From assembly GCF_018446385.1 (NCBI RefSeq), contig NC_055987.1, positions 31,750,202 to 31,814,201 on the forward strand: a stretch of DNA of 64,000 bases. The letters run 5' to 3'. Below are positions 23,138 to 35,594 of the stretch, in pieces. The first letter of the stretch is position 1. Each line of letters opens with the position of its first letter. A program made the position numbers and the translations under genes. The notes under the pieces are model-generated. The model searched no databases. It was not told the origin of the DNA and saw only the letters and a list, made by a program, of their open reading frames with translations. This stretch comes from Zingiber officinale. Its lineage: Eukaryota; Streptophyta; Magnoliopsida; Zingiberales; Zingiberaceae.

Positions 23138-23556
23138 AGGGTTTTATTATTGCATGGGTTATGGAGTAACATGTTAAAATAGGAAACGAGCTAATTATAG
23201 CTTAGTAATATTAAAGCTGATTTATTTACTAATTTAACTTGTTTAATTTATTCATTAAAATTTTATTTATAATTATTTTTTTATAAGTTCATAATTAATA
23301 TATTCATAAATTTCCCTAAAACTTTGTTTATAAGTATTAATAAGTTTAAATTTATTTATTTTATGTATTTTTTTTATTAATGGAAGTTTAGAGGCAAAAG
23401 ATTATTTTTAAAAGGCACAAAATATAATTTTATCTATTTCTATAACTGGAACGCCGCCTGACCTCGCCGTTGATTCCCACTATTAATTTCTTCCGATTCC
23501 CAATTTCCAGGAGGTAAAGAAATTCTGGAGGGAAGAGCAGAAGAGGGATCCGATCG
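22739..23556 (+). other. AT-rich upstream region of the SDP1-like gene
   Basis: No gene. It carries a dinucleotide (AT)n run (23105-23132). A TATA-like AATATAATTTTA at about 23418 and a change to high GC after about 23450 suggest the core promoter and 5' UTR of the lipase gene. Confidence 0.4.
23105..23132. repeat. (AT)n microsatellite
   Basis: About 14 uninterrupted AT/TA dinucleotides. Confidence 0.9.
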
Positions 23557-26500
23557 ATGGACAACAAGGCGGCGGTAGACGCCTTCTCGATCGCCCCCTC
23601 CATCGTCCTCGGCCGCACCATCGCCCTCCGCGTCCTCCTCTGCGGTTCCCTCCGCCTCCTCCGCCGCCGTCTCTCCTTCCTCATCCTCATTGTCCTCGGA
23701 CGCCTCCGCAGCGGCGCGCGGCACCTTCTCGCCTGGCTCCATCCCCGAAACGCCCAGGGCACCCTCGGACTCGTCACCATCGTCGCCTTCGCTCTCCGCC
23801 GCTTCGGCAATGTGCGCGCCGAGTTCGGCTACCGGCGCAGGTTCTGGCGCAACATGCTACACAGCGCTCTCACCTACGAGGAGTGGTCGCACGCCGCCAA
23901 AATGCTCGAAAGTGACATGACGCCCAAGATGAGGGAAAGCGACCTCTACGACGAGGAGCTCGTCCGGAACAAGCTGCAGGAACTGCGACACCGCCGCCGT
24001 GAGGGATCCTTGCGGGACATTGTCTTCTGCATGCGCACCGACATTCTCAGGAATCTCGGCAACATGTGCAACCCCGAGCTCCACAAGGGGAGGCATCAGG
24101 TATCGTATTTTTCTCTGCTCGTTGGCATGTTTGATCTCTCCTTGTTTTGTTAAGATTATTCCTCAAGTGTGATTCATACTTAATTATTCAAGCCTTTTTT
24201 GATTTTTTTTATTGGAAATTTCATTGCCTTTCATCTGATATAGAAAAGAAACGAATATAATAAATTAGATTTGGAGCGAGCACTTTATTTTTTATTGTTC
24301 AATTTTCCTTATTTTCTAAGGAGAACTGATCATTCTTCTTCATTTGTTCTTCATGCCTCTCGTGACCTGAGATTTATGTCTGTATTTCGTTATAGTGAAA
24401 TTATTATTCATATGAATTGAATTGGCTTGTAGAATGTAAAATTCTGATCTTGTAAGGAATATCTGTAATAAATGAGGATGGCATAAGTTCTCCCATCATC
24501 ATCCTTTATTTGTTTGATTATACACCTAAGGCTTTTAGCTTCTAATCAGCTTGATCATCTTCCAATTGTTGCACGCATATCCATTTTGGTTTCGTTTCTT
24601 GACTAGAAAAATCTCAGCTAAAGGCTTCGTCTTAATGTGGACATCTTTAAGATATTGTTCCCCATCCGATTGCTCTTACTGCCTCACTCCGACCACTTGG
24701 TATTTGATAATAGAAAGGTTTTCATATAATGATATGTTCTAGTATGCTGTCCTGTTAGAAGTAAAGGGAAAATTATTTCGAAGCGATTCTCATTTGAAGT
24801 TTCATCCTGTTTATGCTTTCAAATGCATTAAGGTTCAAGTATCCCCATCTTTAGGGACAATCTGACTGGATCATGTTCTTGCTGGAAGAAAGTAGAGTAT
24901 GACAATCAATTCAAATTTTATAGATCTAAGTATTGCAAATTCAGCCATATTTCTATTTCTAAGAAGAAATTTACAAAGGGAGAAAACCTTCTGCTCTTTA
25001 GAGCATTTGCTCTATTAAATATTGATGATATTTATGCATTTGGAGTGTTGCAGATTGTGTTTTTATATGACAAGAGCAGTCAACAAAATGCAACATAGGC
25101 GAGAATCAGGGAGATTTTCCTTTTCATTGTGGAAATCTTGACCTTGATGCCTAGCTCCTTGTGATTCAGCATCGTGCACTGCCTGATGCTTACTAAGTTA
25201 CCCTGTGTTCTTCATGTCCTTCAGACGTTTTCTATCTAGCTCTAGTAATTTAACTGCCGAATGGTTGCGATACAGGTACCTAAACTAATCAAGGAGTACA
25301 TTGATGAGGTCTCAACTCAACTGAAAATGGTTTGCGATTCAGACTCCGATGAGTTGCTCTTGGAAGAGAAACTTGCATTTATGCATGAAACAAGGCATGC
25401 TTTTGGTAGGACAGCTTTGCTTTTAAGTGGTGGTGCTTCATTGGGTGCTTTCCATGTAGGTGTAGTGAGAACACTAGTGGAGCATAAGCTTCTGCCTCGA
25501 ATTATAGCAGGATCTAGTGTAGGTTCCGTTATTTGTGCTGTTGTAGCCACAAGATCTTGGCCTGAGCTTGAGTGCTTCTTTGAAAATTCTTGGCACTCGT
25601 TGCAGTTTTTTGATCAGTTGGGTGGGATATTCACCGTGGTTAAAAGGATCATGACACATGGTGCAGTCCATGAGATTAGGCAATTACAAAGTCTTTTGAG
25701 GCACCTTACGAGTAATTTAACATTTCAAGAGGCTTATGATATGACTGGTATTGTTCTCGGTATCACTGTGTGCTCTCCAAGAAAGCATGAATCACCACGG
25801 TGTCTTAATTACTTGACCTCTCCTCATGTTGTTATCTGGAGTGCTGTAACTGCATCTTGTGCATTTCCTGGTCTATTTGAGGCTCAGGAGTTGATGGCAA
25901 AAGATAGATTTGGTGAAATTGTTCCTTTTCACGCACCGTTTTCATTGGGCATGGAGGATAATCCTAAAGCTTCAGCTCGTCGGTGGAGAGATGGAAGCTT
26001 GGAAAGTGATTTGCCTATGATTCAACTGAAGGAATTATTTAATGTCAACCACTTTATTGTTAGTCAAGCAAATCCCCATATAGCTCCATTGTTGAGAGTA
26101 AAGGAAATTATCAGAGTTTATGGAGGAAACTTTGCTGCAAAGGTACTCAGAATATCTATCTTTCCTCATGTTTTTGTTGTCTCTCTTTCAATTTTACTAG
26201 ACTTCAAACTTGATTATATGCATCCTAGCTCCTCTTAGCAAAGGCTTTCTTAGTACTTTGACCCAATAAAGCACGACATTCTAGCAATTAATTTGTTGTT
26301 TAGATCTTCGATCTCATTAACTTATCTCGATGTAGCTTGCTCACCTTGTCGAAATGGAAGTTAAACATCGATGCAATCAAGTTCTTGAACTCGGTATTCC
26401 ATTAGGTGGCCTTGCTAAGTTGTTTGCTCAAGATTGGGAGGGAGATGTTACTGTTGTTATGCCAGCCACCCTTGCTCAGGTAGTGTTGTCGATTAGTGTA

Positions 26501-27572
26501 TTTTTTTTTTAAAAAAAAATTATTTTGCAGGAAGCCTGGTTGACATATCCTGGTTCTCTTTTGATTTCAGTACTCAAAGATTATACAAAATCCGTCTCGT
26601 GTGGAACTTCAAAAGGCTGCTAACCAAGGGAGGAGATGCACATGGGAGAAGCTGTCCGCAATAAAGGCTAACTGTGCCATTGAACTTGTACTGGATGAGT
26701 GTGTTGTTCTTCTTAACCGTAGTCGCAGCCTCAAGAGAAGTGCTAAAAGAGATGCTACATCTCAAAGCCTCACAAACTTCATGCGACTTAATGCTGCTGG
26801 GAGAATTCCTTCATGGAATTGCATTGCAAGAGAAAACTCAGCAGACTCTCTTGAAGAAGATTTAGTAGCCGAATCTGCTGCATCAATCCACCAGGGAAAT
26901 CCTACAGCTGGGCAATCGAACAGACATAGGCAGACTCAACAAGGCACGCATGATGGAAGTGATAGCGAATCAGAATCAGAAAGTGCAGACTTAAATTCTT
27001 GGACAAGAAGTGGTGGTCCTTTGATGAGGACGACCTCTGCTGTCATATTTATTAACTTTGTGCAGAAACTTGAGACGGAAACAGAGTGTAGCAGATTTGG
27101 CGAAGAAGAGATTGACACTTCAGCAACACAGTTCAATTTGATCGGGAGTCAAGCGGTCGGTGGGGGTACTTACTATAACAACTCAAGGGTAATAACTCCT
27201 GATAGAAGCTCAGAAAATGCAGATTCAAAGAGTAGCAGCAGAGTCCCAGTCGCTGCTTCCACAAGCATTACACTTTCCGAAGGTGATCTTTTGCAAACTG
27301 AGAAGGTTCACAATGGTATTGTGTTTAATATCGTAAAGAAGGCCACCTTGTTACGCGGTAGCAGCAACCCCGAACTGCACCAGGATTGTTGTAGAGTAGC
27401 AGATGAAGAGAATGTGCCAGCGGAAATTTGTGATAGCAGCAAAACCTCGGACTTAGGCAAAGAGGACGATAACCCTACACCGAACCAAGATTACAAGTCT
27501 CTATATCGAGGTGACGATTGTATTTATGGCTCAAATGGAATGAATGGAAGCGGTAGCAGTGGCCATGTCTAG
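23557..27572 (+). CDS. SDP1-type patatin-like triacylglycerol lipase, 4 exons, 851 aa
   Basis: Exons by frame continuity and GT/AG borders: 23557-24099, 25276-26142, 26336-26479, 26571-27572. All introns are phase 0 and the stop TAG is at 27570. Plant SDP1 starts storage-oil breakdown by hydrolysing triacylglycerol at oil bodies. Residues 1-70 are hydrophobic and arginine-rich, followed by the [13 protein letters not shown] block. The patatin domain has [13 protein letters not shown] (about 232-244, oxyanion hole), nucleophile elbow GSSVG (260-264, Ser262) and the DG dyad in [11 protein letters not shown] (Asp420). The [15 protein letters not shown] and VVMPATLAQ blocks are SDP1-specific. The tail from about 590 is Ser/acid-rich and variable. 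Length matches the family (about 825 aa in Arabidopsis). Exon 1 is very GC-rich, later exons are not, as in many monocot genes. No break seen; SDP1 versus SDP1-LIKE cannot be settled here. Confidence 0.95.
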
Positions 27573-28010
27573 CCCTGGCGGTTTGGATGTGGATTGCTAG
27601 TAGATGGGTGTGGATGTACATACACCGTGAAAAAGGATAACGTTGCGATATACAATCAACAACTACTGTGGCTCCTTGTGAATAATTGTTTGTTAAGTTT
27701 GATTCTCTTTTATTTTGTTATCTCTTTTACGTCAGGCATTGGTGACGACTGCTCTAGATGTATCTATCCATTTGGACCAGATAGGATTTGCTTACGGTTG
27801 AAAAGTGAGAGGAAAGGATTGCTTCCCTTTCAGTTTCAAGTGCATCCATCCTTCGCGACTTCGGCATACCCTTTTTCTTTGAATGGTTGATCTAGAATAT
27901 GACTCAATCAAAGTCCGACGATCCAACTGGAACCGGATCAGTCCCCAATTTTCAGTTTAACTAGTTGAACGATGAGATCCGACCAGTTTTGGCGAACACC
28001 AATCTATAGG
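27573..28010 (+). other. Probable 3' UTR of the SDP1-like gene and spacer
   Basis: No gene. The sequence directly after the stop is of gene-like composition to about 27890; I cannot fix a polyadenylation site. Confidence 0.35.
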
Positions 28011-29660
28011 GATGACATAGTTAAAGAAGAGAGTAGTTAGCACCCGGAATAATATAAACTTAAGTCTACAACATATACACTACAACCAGAAAAACAAGAG
28101 AAAGCGCGGTAAATTACCCTCTGTTCAACTGATGTAAGAAGGATAATGATAGGGGTTATAATGAGTGGACCAAGAGATGGTATGATAGTCAATATCAAGA
28201 TGGTGTGAAAGTCAAAGTTAATGGAGGAGAATATTTTCTCATTGGGCTCTGATTGGTTGTCAGTGCTAAGGATCGCCGAATCGGCCTGGTCAAATTCCAA
28301 GTCGTGCGAAAGAAAGGCCGATCGACCCTTAAGCCGGTCGAACATAAGGGGTTCAGTGTTTTACCTTTGAACTAAAGAGAAAGTGTCTCTGGTCACTCAA
28401 TATCCGATCGGGTTTAAGGACGGTCGCCCTTATAGGTCGGCCGGAATGACCGACCCACCTTACATTCGACCAGCCATAGACTTGGTCAGAGGAAGGGTCA
28501 AACCCTTACTCTGTATGAGCCTCTCTACATACGTCCAGTTGACCTGATCCCCGATCAGCCCTACAGGTATGTATTCAATAATAGAACTGAATGAGTTTAT
28601 ATGACTCTAATCCATCTCTTCTATGCATAAGTATAAGATAGCTTTATAAATCTGGTTAGAATGCCAAGTACACTTACCTACAAGTTATTATACGTTGGTC
28701 GGACAAATGGTCGACCATGCCTAAGGTACTTTGGCTCAAAATACAGATCGAATCCCTCAGAACACAGTCTCATTTCTCCAGAAGCCCATTATACGCTCGG
28801 TTGAACAAAAGACTGACGGGGCCTAACACACTTATCTTCATATTACTATCCAGATGGACCTATAACACGCACAAATTATCAGATGGATTTCTAGAATGCA
28901 TGGGTTATCATATTGCTTCCTAGATGGATTTCCAGTACACCCGGGGCACCATATTATTTCCCGAATGGATTCCACATATCTTTCAATATATAATAAAGCA
29001 TCTTAATGCGAGGACATGCATAAAGATAGCCGGCTTTACAACCCGATAGGGATATACTCAGCCGACAACATGATCAGAGAATCCTAACAACCTGTCAGAA
29101 TAACAACTATGTGTAAGAGAATATTCATTTGGAACCTTCTCTAGGGACCATCGTGTCTTCCATCAGCAACCATTTATAACAACATATTCCTTCAACAACC
29201 TCAGTAATAACAGAAGTTATAAATGACAAAAGAGGTATACATGTGGGTAAAGGGAAGATTCCTTGGATAATTATTGTACATTACCTAGGTTGTACACTTC
29301 CCTTTACCTAACAAACTCTGACACACCTTGCCACCTCATAATTGCGGAGGTTATGTGAGGTGGTATATAAACAGGGAGTTCACTCCATGGTGAAGATATG
29401 TTCTCTGAACATCTGCAACTTACTCTTGCATGCATGTTCTATTATTCTTCATTCACCCGTCCGGACTTATACTAACTTGATCGTCGGAGGGTCTTCGCCA
29501 GAGACTCTCCCCTGGTTTTTAGGCCATGACATTTTAGTGGCTTGTCTTCGTGTGCGTAGGAGTAGAAGGAAACTTTTCCGTAGAGTAAAAGGTATTCTAC
29601 CAGTCAACCATCAAGCCACTGTGCTTATCACGTCATCTCTGTAGTTTTCAGATAGGATCA
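28011..29660 (+). repeat. LTR (3' part certain) of a Tat-like Ty3/gypsy element
   Basis: It ends ...TTTTCAGATAGGATCA at 29660 and is followed by a TTGACGCCATTTGTGAGAA primer-binding-type sequence, the degraded form of the TGGCGCC(G)TCTGTGGGAA seen after Tat-type LTRs. A TATA box (GGTATATAAACAGGG, about 29359) and the downstream CTTGATCGTCGGAGGGTCTT block resemble the LTR at 53170-54101. The left boundary is not determined; the GGTCGGCC-rich U3 begins somewhere after about 28010. Confidence 0.5.
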
Positions 29661-29662
29661 AA

Positions 29663-29681
29663 TTTGACGCCATTTGTGAGA
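29663..29681 (+). other. Degenerate primer-binding site
   Basis: TTGACGCCATTTGTGAGAA, two bases after the LTR end, in the position of the Tat-clade primer site. Confidence 0.45.
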
Positions 29682-29829
29682 AATTTTACCTGAATCTAAA
29701 GATCAGAGATAGAAGAATCTGGAAGACTCACCACCGTTATCCTAACCCAAGAGGATCTAGATCTGCTCATCAATACCTAAGCATAAAAACTATTGCAACA
29801 ACAACAACAACAATAAGTAGCTACTGATG

Positions 29830-30151
29830 GTATAGAGGGTTATAGAGGTGATATATAAAGGAGGTCCTTTCCATTGGCAAGGTAGGTGCGACTTTCCTAC
29901 TCAAGCTCACACATTCATTTACTTTTCTTCTTCTACTTTTTGCTCGGCCAATACACTAACTTGAGCGTCGGAGGATCTTCGTTAGAGACCTTTCCTCTGG
30001 TTTTAGGCATTAATGTTTGTCTGTTTTCTTGAGTGAGTGCAGAGAGGATTTTTGCGCCAGTTTGTAGCCTTTTCTCTAATTTAAAGTCTTTGCACAATCA
30101 ACCTGGCAGCCACCTACCCAGCGTTATCTCCTTCATTTTTAGACAGGATCA
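29830..30151 (+). repeat. Second Tat-like LTR end (truncated)
   Basis: TATA box at about 29852 (GATATATAAAGGAGG), then ACTTGAGCGTCGGAGGATCTT and an end ...TTTTTAGACAGGATCA at 30151, parallel to the preceding LTR. Only about 170 bp, including an (ACA)n run near 29795-29812, separate it from the first LTR, so the element has lost its interior. It lies about 100 bp before the first recognisable FEN1 exon. Confidence 0.5.
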
Positions 30152-30260
30152 ATAAATGTTAAGAGTGATCTAATTTTGATAGAAATTTCTACTTAGCGCG
30201 TACTTGTTTGTTTCTTCTTCTAACTCTTAACATTATTATGGCTAATAAGCCATTTGCAAG

Positions 30261-30708
30261 TAGGGATGGCAATGGGGTGGGGCAAGGCGAGGTGGGTTTG
30301 TCATCTCCATCCCTGCCCTCGAATTATATCCTCACTCCTATCCCCGCCCCAATCCCTGATTCTATGTAATCGGGGAATCCCCATCAATGACCCCGAGGGG
30401 ATTAAATCTCCATCCCTGTCCCCATCCTCACCACCCATCCCTGTTTCCCATCAAATATTTTCTGAACTAATCACGGAATCCCCATTCCCATCCTCATCCC
30501 TATCCCTGCCCCCATCCCCGTCCCCCATTGTATTGTATCGGGGCATGTTCAGGGATGGGGATAGCATTCTCATACCCACCCCCGTTCAAATGCGGGGATT
30601 TGAAAAATCCTCGAATCTGAACCCATACCCAAAAATATTCCCCCAAACTCGTCCCATTTTGGGTTTTCCCGCGGAACCCCGGACTCGTGGGGAAAATTAC
30701 CATCCCTA
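30261..30708. mobile_element. GC-rich hAT-type MITE, 448 bp, in a FEN1 exon
   Basis: Ends TAGGGATGGCAATGGGG and GGGGAAAATTACCATCCCTA are inverted repeats; flanks TTTGCAAG (30253-30260) and TTTGTAAG (30709-30716) are an 8-bp duplication with one mismatch. The interior is a run of CCCCATCCC / GGGGATGGGG blocks. It interrupts the exon encoding HLQGMFNRT. Confidence 0.85.
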
Positions 30709-31131
30709 TTTGTAAGGGATGTTCAATCGAACTATCAGATTATTAGAAGCAGGTATCAAGCTAGTGTAAGTCCATTTGCATGTCTAAACATCATTTTGTT
30801 TCTCATTCAGCTACCATATTTTATTATCATCTGTGTGATGCCAGATATGTATTTGACTGTAAGCCTCTAGAGCTGGTATTTCTGTTTTTTTTTTTGCAAG
30901 ATAATGATAATCTATAAGTTTGTTTTGTTCTTTAGATATTCAAAGAGGGAAGATGCAACTAAGGATTTGAGCACAACAATTGAGGTCATTGCTTGTGCAT
31001 AACAATTACCTTTATCGGGACTCTTTATCCTGCTACAATTTCTTTTGCCGCGCGCCTTAGTTGATTACCTTTCCTATTTGTAGACTGGTGATCTGGAGGG
31101 AATTGAAAGGTACACCAAAAGGATTGTCAAC

Positions 31132-32122
31132 GTAATCTTTGATATTGCTATTTTATTGGAAATTACCATGAGGATCTTATTGACTATGATGCAATCAGCA
31201 TGAAGTTAGCATGCTAATTATCTGTTTCCTTCATATGCAACATATGTTACTCGGACTGCATATGGTGTCAGTGCTGCAACTATTCCATGTTTATATTGCT
31301 CTTCCATAGATATGTTACTCGGACTTGATATAGTGTTCAACATGAGTATGATCACAATCTCTGACATGGCCATTTTTACAAATTTGTACATATGCTCAAT
31401 GGGATTTGAGTGTTCACTCTTAGTGTCAACTATTTGGGTGTCATTATCCAAGTTTCTATATCCCACATAGATTTGGACAGTTATTTCATACTTTGAAAAT
31501 TTCCTCTTTTTTTAATGCTTGATCAGTGACTCTGTTTGGTTAAAGGAAAAAAAAACTTTATTTCTACATTTGATATTATTATACACATCATACAACGATG
31601 TTATTTTCAAAAAACATTTTCACAACCTTTCTATTTAATTGACATTGTCTTTATTGATTTGTTTATGTTGTCGTTTATTATTCTTCCTAAAAAAAGTTTT
31701 GATCCATTACAACTCTTTTTAATCATCAAAATTGCATCATTCTGTAAAAGCAATTTTATTCTCTTGCCAAGTTTTATGCCATATTCGTACTCTCCTTAAA
31801 ATCGTGTGATACCATCCTCGGATATGCTAGTCATCCTTTTTCATGATTTCCGCATCCAGAAATCTTGTGTCAACAAAAACAAAATAATGTTTCTTACCTT
31901 TCTATGGTTGCATTTTAAGCTTTAGGTTCTTTTTTGCATTTTTGTTATGGTCTATATTTCCAGAACTCATCTTTATGTGTATAGGACATTCATTGGATTT
32001 TTATTTCTTCTCCCTAGAATATGTATTCTTTTGACTATGTACATAATATACATAGCAGCTTTTTTTTTATTATTTTCTTTTGTAACTTTTTTTGCATTGT
32101 TGCTAAACGAATAACTCGTCAG
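31132..32122 (+). other. FEN1 gap: region where catalytic-core exons are expected
   Basis: Between the IERYTKRIV exon and the GIGGRTT exon about 100 codons of FEN1 should appear. I find no EAEC, SEDMDSL or DLC(I/V)LCGCDYC-like coding in any plus-strand frame. AT-rich, with no TE ends that I can define. Confidence 0.5.
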
Positions 32123-32788
32123 GCATTGGAGGACGAACAACTTTGAAGATCATCCGTCAGCATAGTTGTATAGAGAATATCTTGGAGAACATAAACAAAG
32201 AAAGGTGCTCCAATTTCCACATTCACTCATGCAAGATTTAGTTGCATCGCCTTCAATTGTTGTGGTTTTGTGAAAATTAAGATCCATCAGGATTCTGATA
32301 TGGCCCTCGTGGTTTCTCTTATAAAACTTGGTATAATTATGTATATTAAATTCCTGAAGAGTGGCCTTATCAAGAAGCTTGACGCTTGTTCAAAGAACCA
32401 AATGTGATCATGGACGTTCCAAAAATAAAGTGGATAGTTTCAGATGAGAAGGTAGTAATGAAAATTAATTAGGTGCTAATAAGTCAATTAGGTATCTTTA
32501 CACATTATTCCTCTCTCTTATCAGGTCTCTTATCAGGTCTTCTGAGCTTTCTGGTGAATGACAATGGATTCAAAGGTATTTGTCCTCTTCATCGTGATGC
32601 CGTCTTTGTTAATAGTTGATTGTGGAAGTCCCTATATTAAACTGTTTGTTAATCTCACCTCCTAAAATTTTCTAGGCAATAGAAAAATTTAAATCGACCA
32701 AGAACAAATCTTCACAGGCCGGTAGGCATTCTTTTTCTATCTTATTTTTTTTCAATAATTTAGGTATCCAGCTCTTCGAATAAACTAT

Positions 32789-34998
32789 TGATGGTTCTCG
32801 TAAAACCTAAGCCGCATGAATTCTAAACAACCGAAATAAGAATTCAAATAGGAAAAATAAAAACATATGAGCATGGATCTTCGTTTCATCGAGAACATAA
32901 CATAAGAAAGTAAATATTGTAATTACAAAGAACCTGAATGCAGCGGAATTGTCATTGTTCTTCGTGTAGAGCTCGTCGATCTAATAATCCTGTTGGTATT
33001 AGCTTTAGTACCAATTATGAGATGATTGTAAAGAGCTCATTTTGTATCATATATCATTACTAATAAAAGACAAAGTTTGTTATTATATTTATTTCAGTTC
33101 AGTGTCAATTGAATAAGTATAATAATGTCCTTGGGTAATATGTTCTTATCTACAGTATATCAATTGGTTGAATTAAAGTGAGATATTATAGAGAATACTA
33201 CTCTTAACTGTTCCTAGTCGAGCATTAATATGCAAGGACAATATGAATACGTTGAGACTAGCATGCAGGTCAACGGATGACTTGATCTCACAAGTGATAT
33301 GAGATATCAGGTTGACATATGTGTATATATTAGAGAATATATACTGAATGACCCGGCATGAGAATGTTTTATGGATCATCGTATGAGTGTCATAAACATT
33401 CTCATGTAACTATTGGTATGAATAGTCCTTAGACTTGAAGTTACTACGGTTCCCTACATAAGGAGTTGTATACTTTGATATCGTCAAACGTCACCCGTAA
33501 CAGGGTGGACTATAAAGTTGATCACGGGGTATGCAATAAATTATGCGGAGGGATATGAATGATGTAGATGAGATCTATCCCTTCCATATGACGGAAGCGA
33601 TATATGTGGACCCCTTGATTAGTAGGACACAAGAAAGCATGACTATACGTAAATTAGTCAATATGAGATATTGAGCTCATTTGTTTGAGTGTGTCTACTT
33701 GGAGATCAAAAAACACAAAGATTGATAAGAGGATGACACGGTCTATGCCTCATTGATCAATTTAAATATTAAAGATAGAGGGATCAAGTCATACAAGATA
33801 ATAGTCACGGATAGGTTAGGTCGGATCTCGACTTTCTCGACACTTGGGTAGCAATGATGCCTTGCTAGATGTCACTCATTGCTTATGTATCTAAATGGTG
33901 ATTTGGGTACATTGCCAACGTTATGAGAACCTATAGGGTCACACACAAAGAACAAGTTGATATGGAGATAGGTTCATGTGATGAATCATTGGATTAAGTA
34001 TAATCCGAATTTGACTCATTGAGTTAGACTCAAAGGGATCCAATTGTTGGATTGAGTCGAGTTGCATGAGAATCAATGGGTTAGATTCATTGGGTGAACT
34101 TGTGTTCACCAAGGAAGTTTAATAGTCAAAATTGAACCATTGGATTGAATGGTTAATTTTGAGTCATTGGATGGGAAGATGAAAGGGCAAAACCCTTGGT
34201 ATTCATGTGATGACTATATATATATCATTTGGATGATAATTTTTGGGTAGATGAAAAGGTGTGAGACCTTTTGCATTCTTTTTCTTCCTCCTTGCCTCTC
34301 TTGGCCGAAACTCCTAGGTGAGGTTGCTAGCACAACCTTAGGTGTTTTCTTCTCCATCTTGCTTTGTTTGTGAGACAAACAAAGACAAGGCTTGTTCGTA
34401 TGGATACCATAGAGGCGCGGACGTGTGATGGTGCTGAGATCCGAGCTGTCGGGAGATCGTGTGCACGCATCAAGGGTATAATCCTATCATGTAACTTAGG
34501 ATAGATTGTTTGTATGCAATGTTTCTTCCCTTCGCATGGATCTGCTGGATGGAGGATCTAGTAAATTTTTGTTGCGCTTCCGCGTGTTTAGCGCACTAGA
34601 TCCCAACAAATCTTGCGGAAGAAGAAGAAGGAGAAGAAGGTTGGCCTTCGGGAGGAGTTAGGGTTGACGGTGTCGAATCCTCTTAGTCAATGGGGAACGA
34701 AGAGACGTCTCAAAGATTCCCCAATCCTCTGGAGACCAACCTATTATATAGTGCACATCTATTATCAGCTCATAGATAATCATAAATGTGGGACTATAAG
34801 TCCATATGTATACTGAACATCTATTATCAGCATAAAGATGACAATAGATGCGGGACTATAGGTTCTACACATATAAGATCCACATCCAATTACCCGAAAC
34901 CCACTAGACATAAGTTATATCATTTTAAAGGGTTCGGATCGTATTCACGTGTGCAACTTACAGATAAGCCCACCTAATAGGGATAATTATATCTAACA
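32789..34998 (-). repeat. 3' LTR of a degenerate copia element (split by a solo LTR)
   Basis: The right end (34998) reads TGTTAGATATAATTATCC on the minus strand and directly follows a CCTAAGTAGGAGAT polypurine tract. The left end is placed at TGATGGTTCTCG (32789) by its TG/CA form only. Net length excluding the nested LTR is about 0.59 kb. Confidence 0.45.
32991..34608 (+). mobile_element. Solo LTR, 1618 bp
   Basis: Runs from TGTTGGTATTAG to TAGATCCCAACA, flanked by AATCC (32986-32990) and AATCT (34609-34613), a 5-bp duplication with one mismatch. A TATATATATA box at about 34208-34217 and a CT-rich leader after it indicate plus orientation. No coding region. Confidence 0.75.
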
Positions 34999-35594
34999 AT
35001 CTCCTACTTAGGCTATATGTAAGTTGTATGTGAAATACAAGTAAAACTTAAGTTGATATCAAACTTTATTGGTACAAAATACCTCTGTAAATAATCTGGT
35101 CCATTAACTTCATTGGTATAGGACTAAAGAGGTCATAACTACTGTATATGATCATAACAAGCCCCAACAGTAATCACAATACCAATATCATTAATGACAT
35201 AGATCAAGATGTAGATATATAGAGTGGAAATTACATGAAACATGATCAATACATGTCAATTTCCAACTGGTCCTAAGATGATTTCAAAAGAGGTCAGATC
35301 AAATTTGCAAAATACTTTATGCTAAACTGCAATAGAAAATCATGATCCAAACTGTATGATTCCAAAAGGAATCTATATCATATTTACAAACACCAAATGC
35401 CAAACAACAGTAGTAAATGATGATATCATAGTCAGAGTGTCAAACAAACATATAAATTTTCATTAATGTTTTAAACTTTAAGTACGTATAATAATTAAAA
35501 CAAATGTTTATCTTTATTAATCAACATAGAGCAATAAAAATAAATACAGACTCCTACTAGATGAGTTTTTCTTCCAAAAGAAGAACTCTTATAT
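34999..35594 (-). other. Non-coding 3' region of the degenerate copia element
   Basis: AT-rich, from the polypurine tract (34999-35012) to the RNase H stop. No frame. Confidence 0.5.

Noticed and set aside
23430..23810. Arg-rich minus-strand frames opposite lipase exon 1
   Set aside because: Shadow of the GC-rich sense exon; the plus-strand protein is conserved with SDP1.
29342..29644. 100-aa plus-strand frame
   Set aside because: Lies in the R/U5 region of a Tat-like LTR, downstream of its TATA box.
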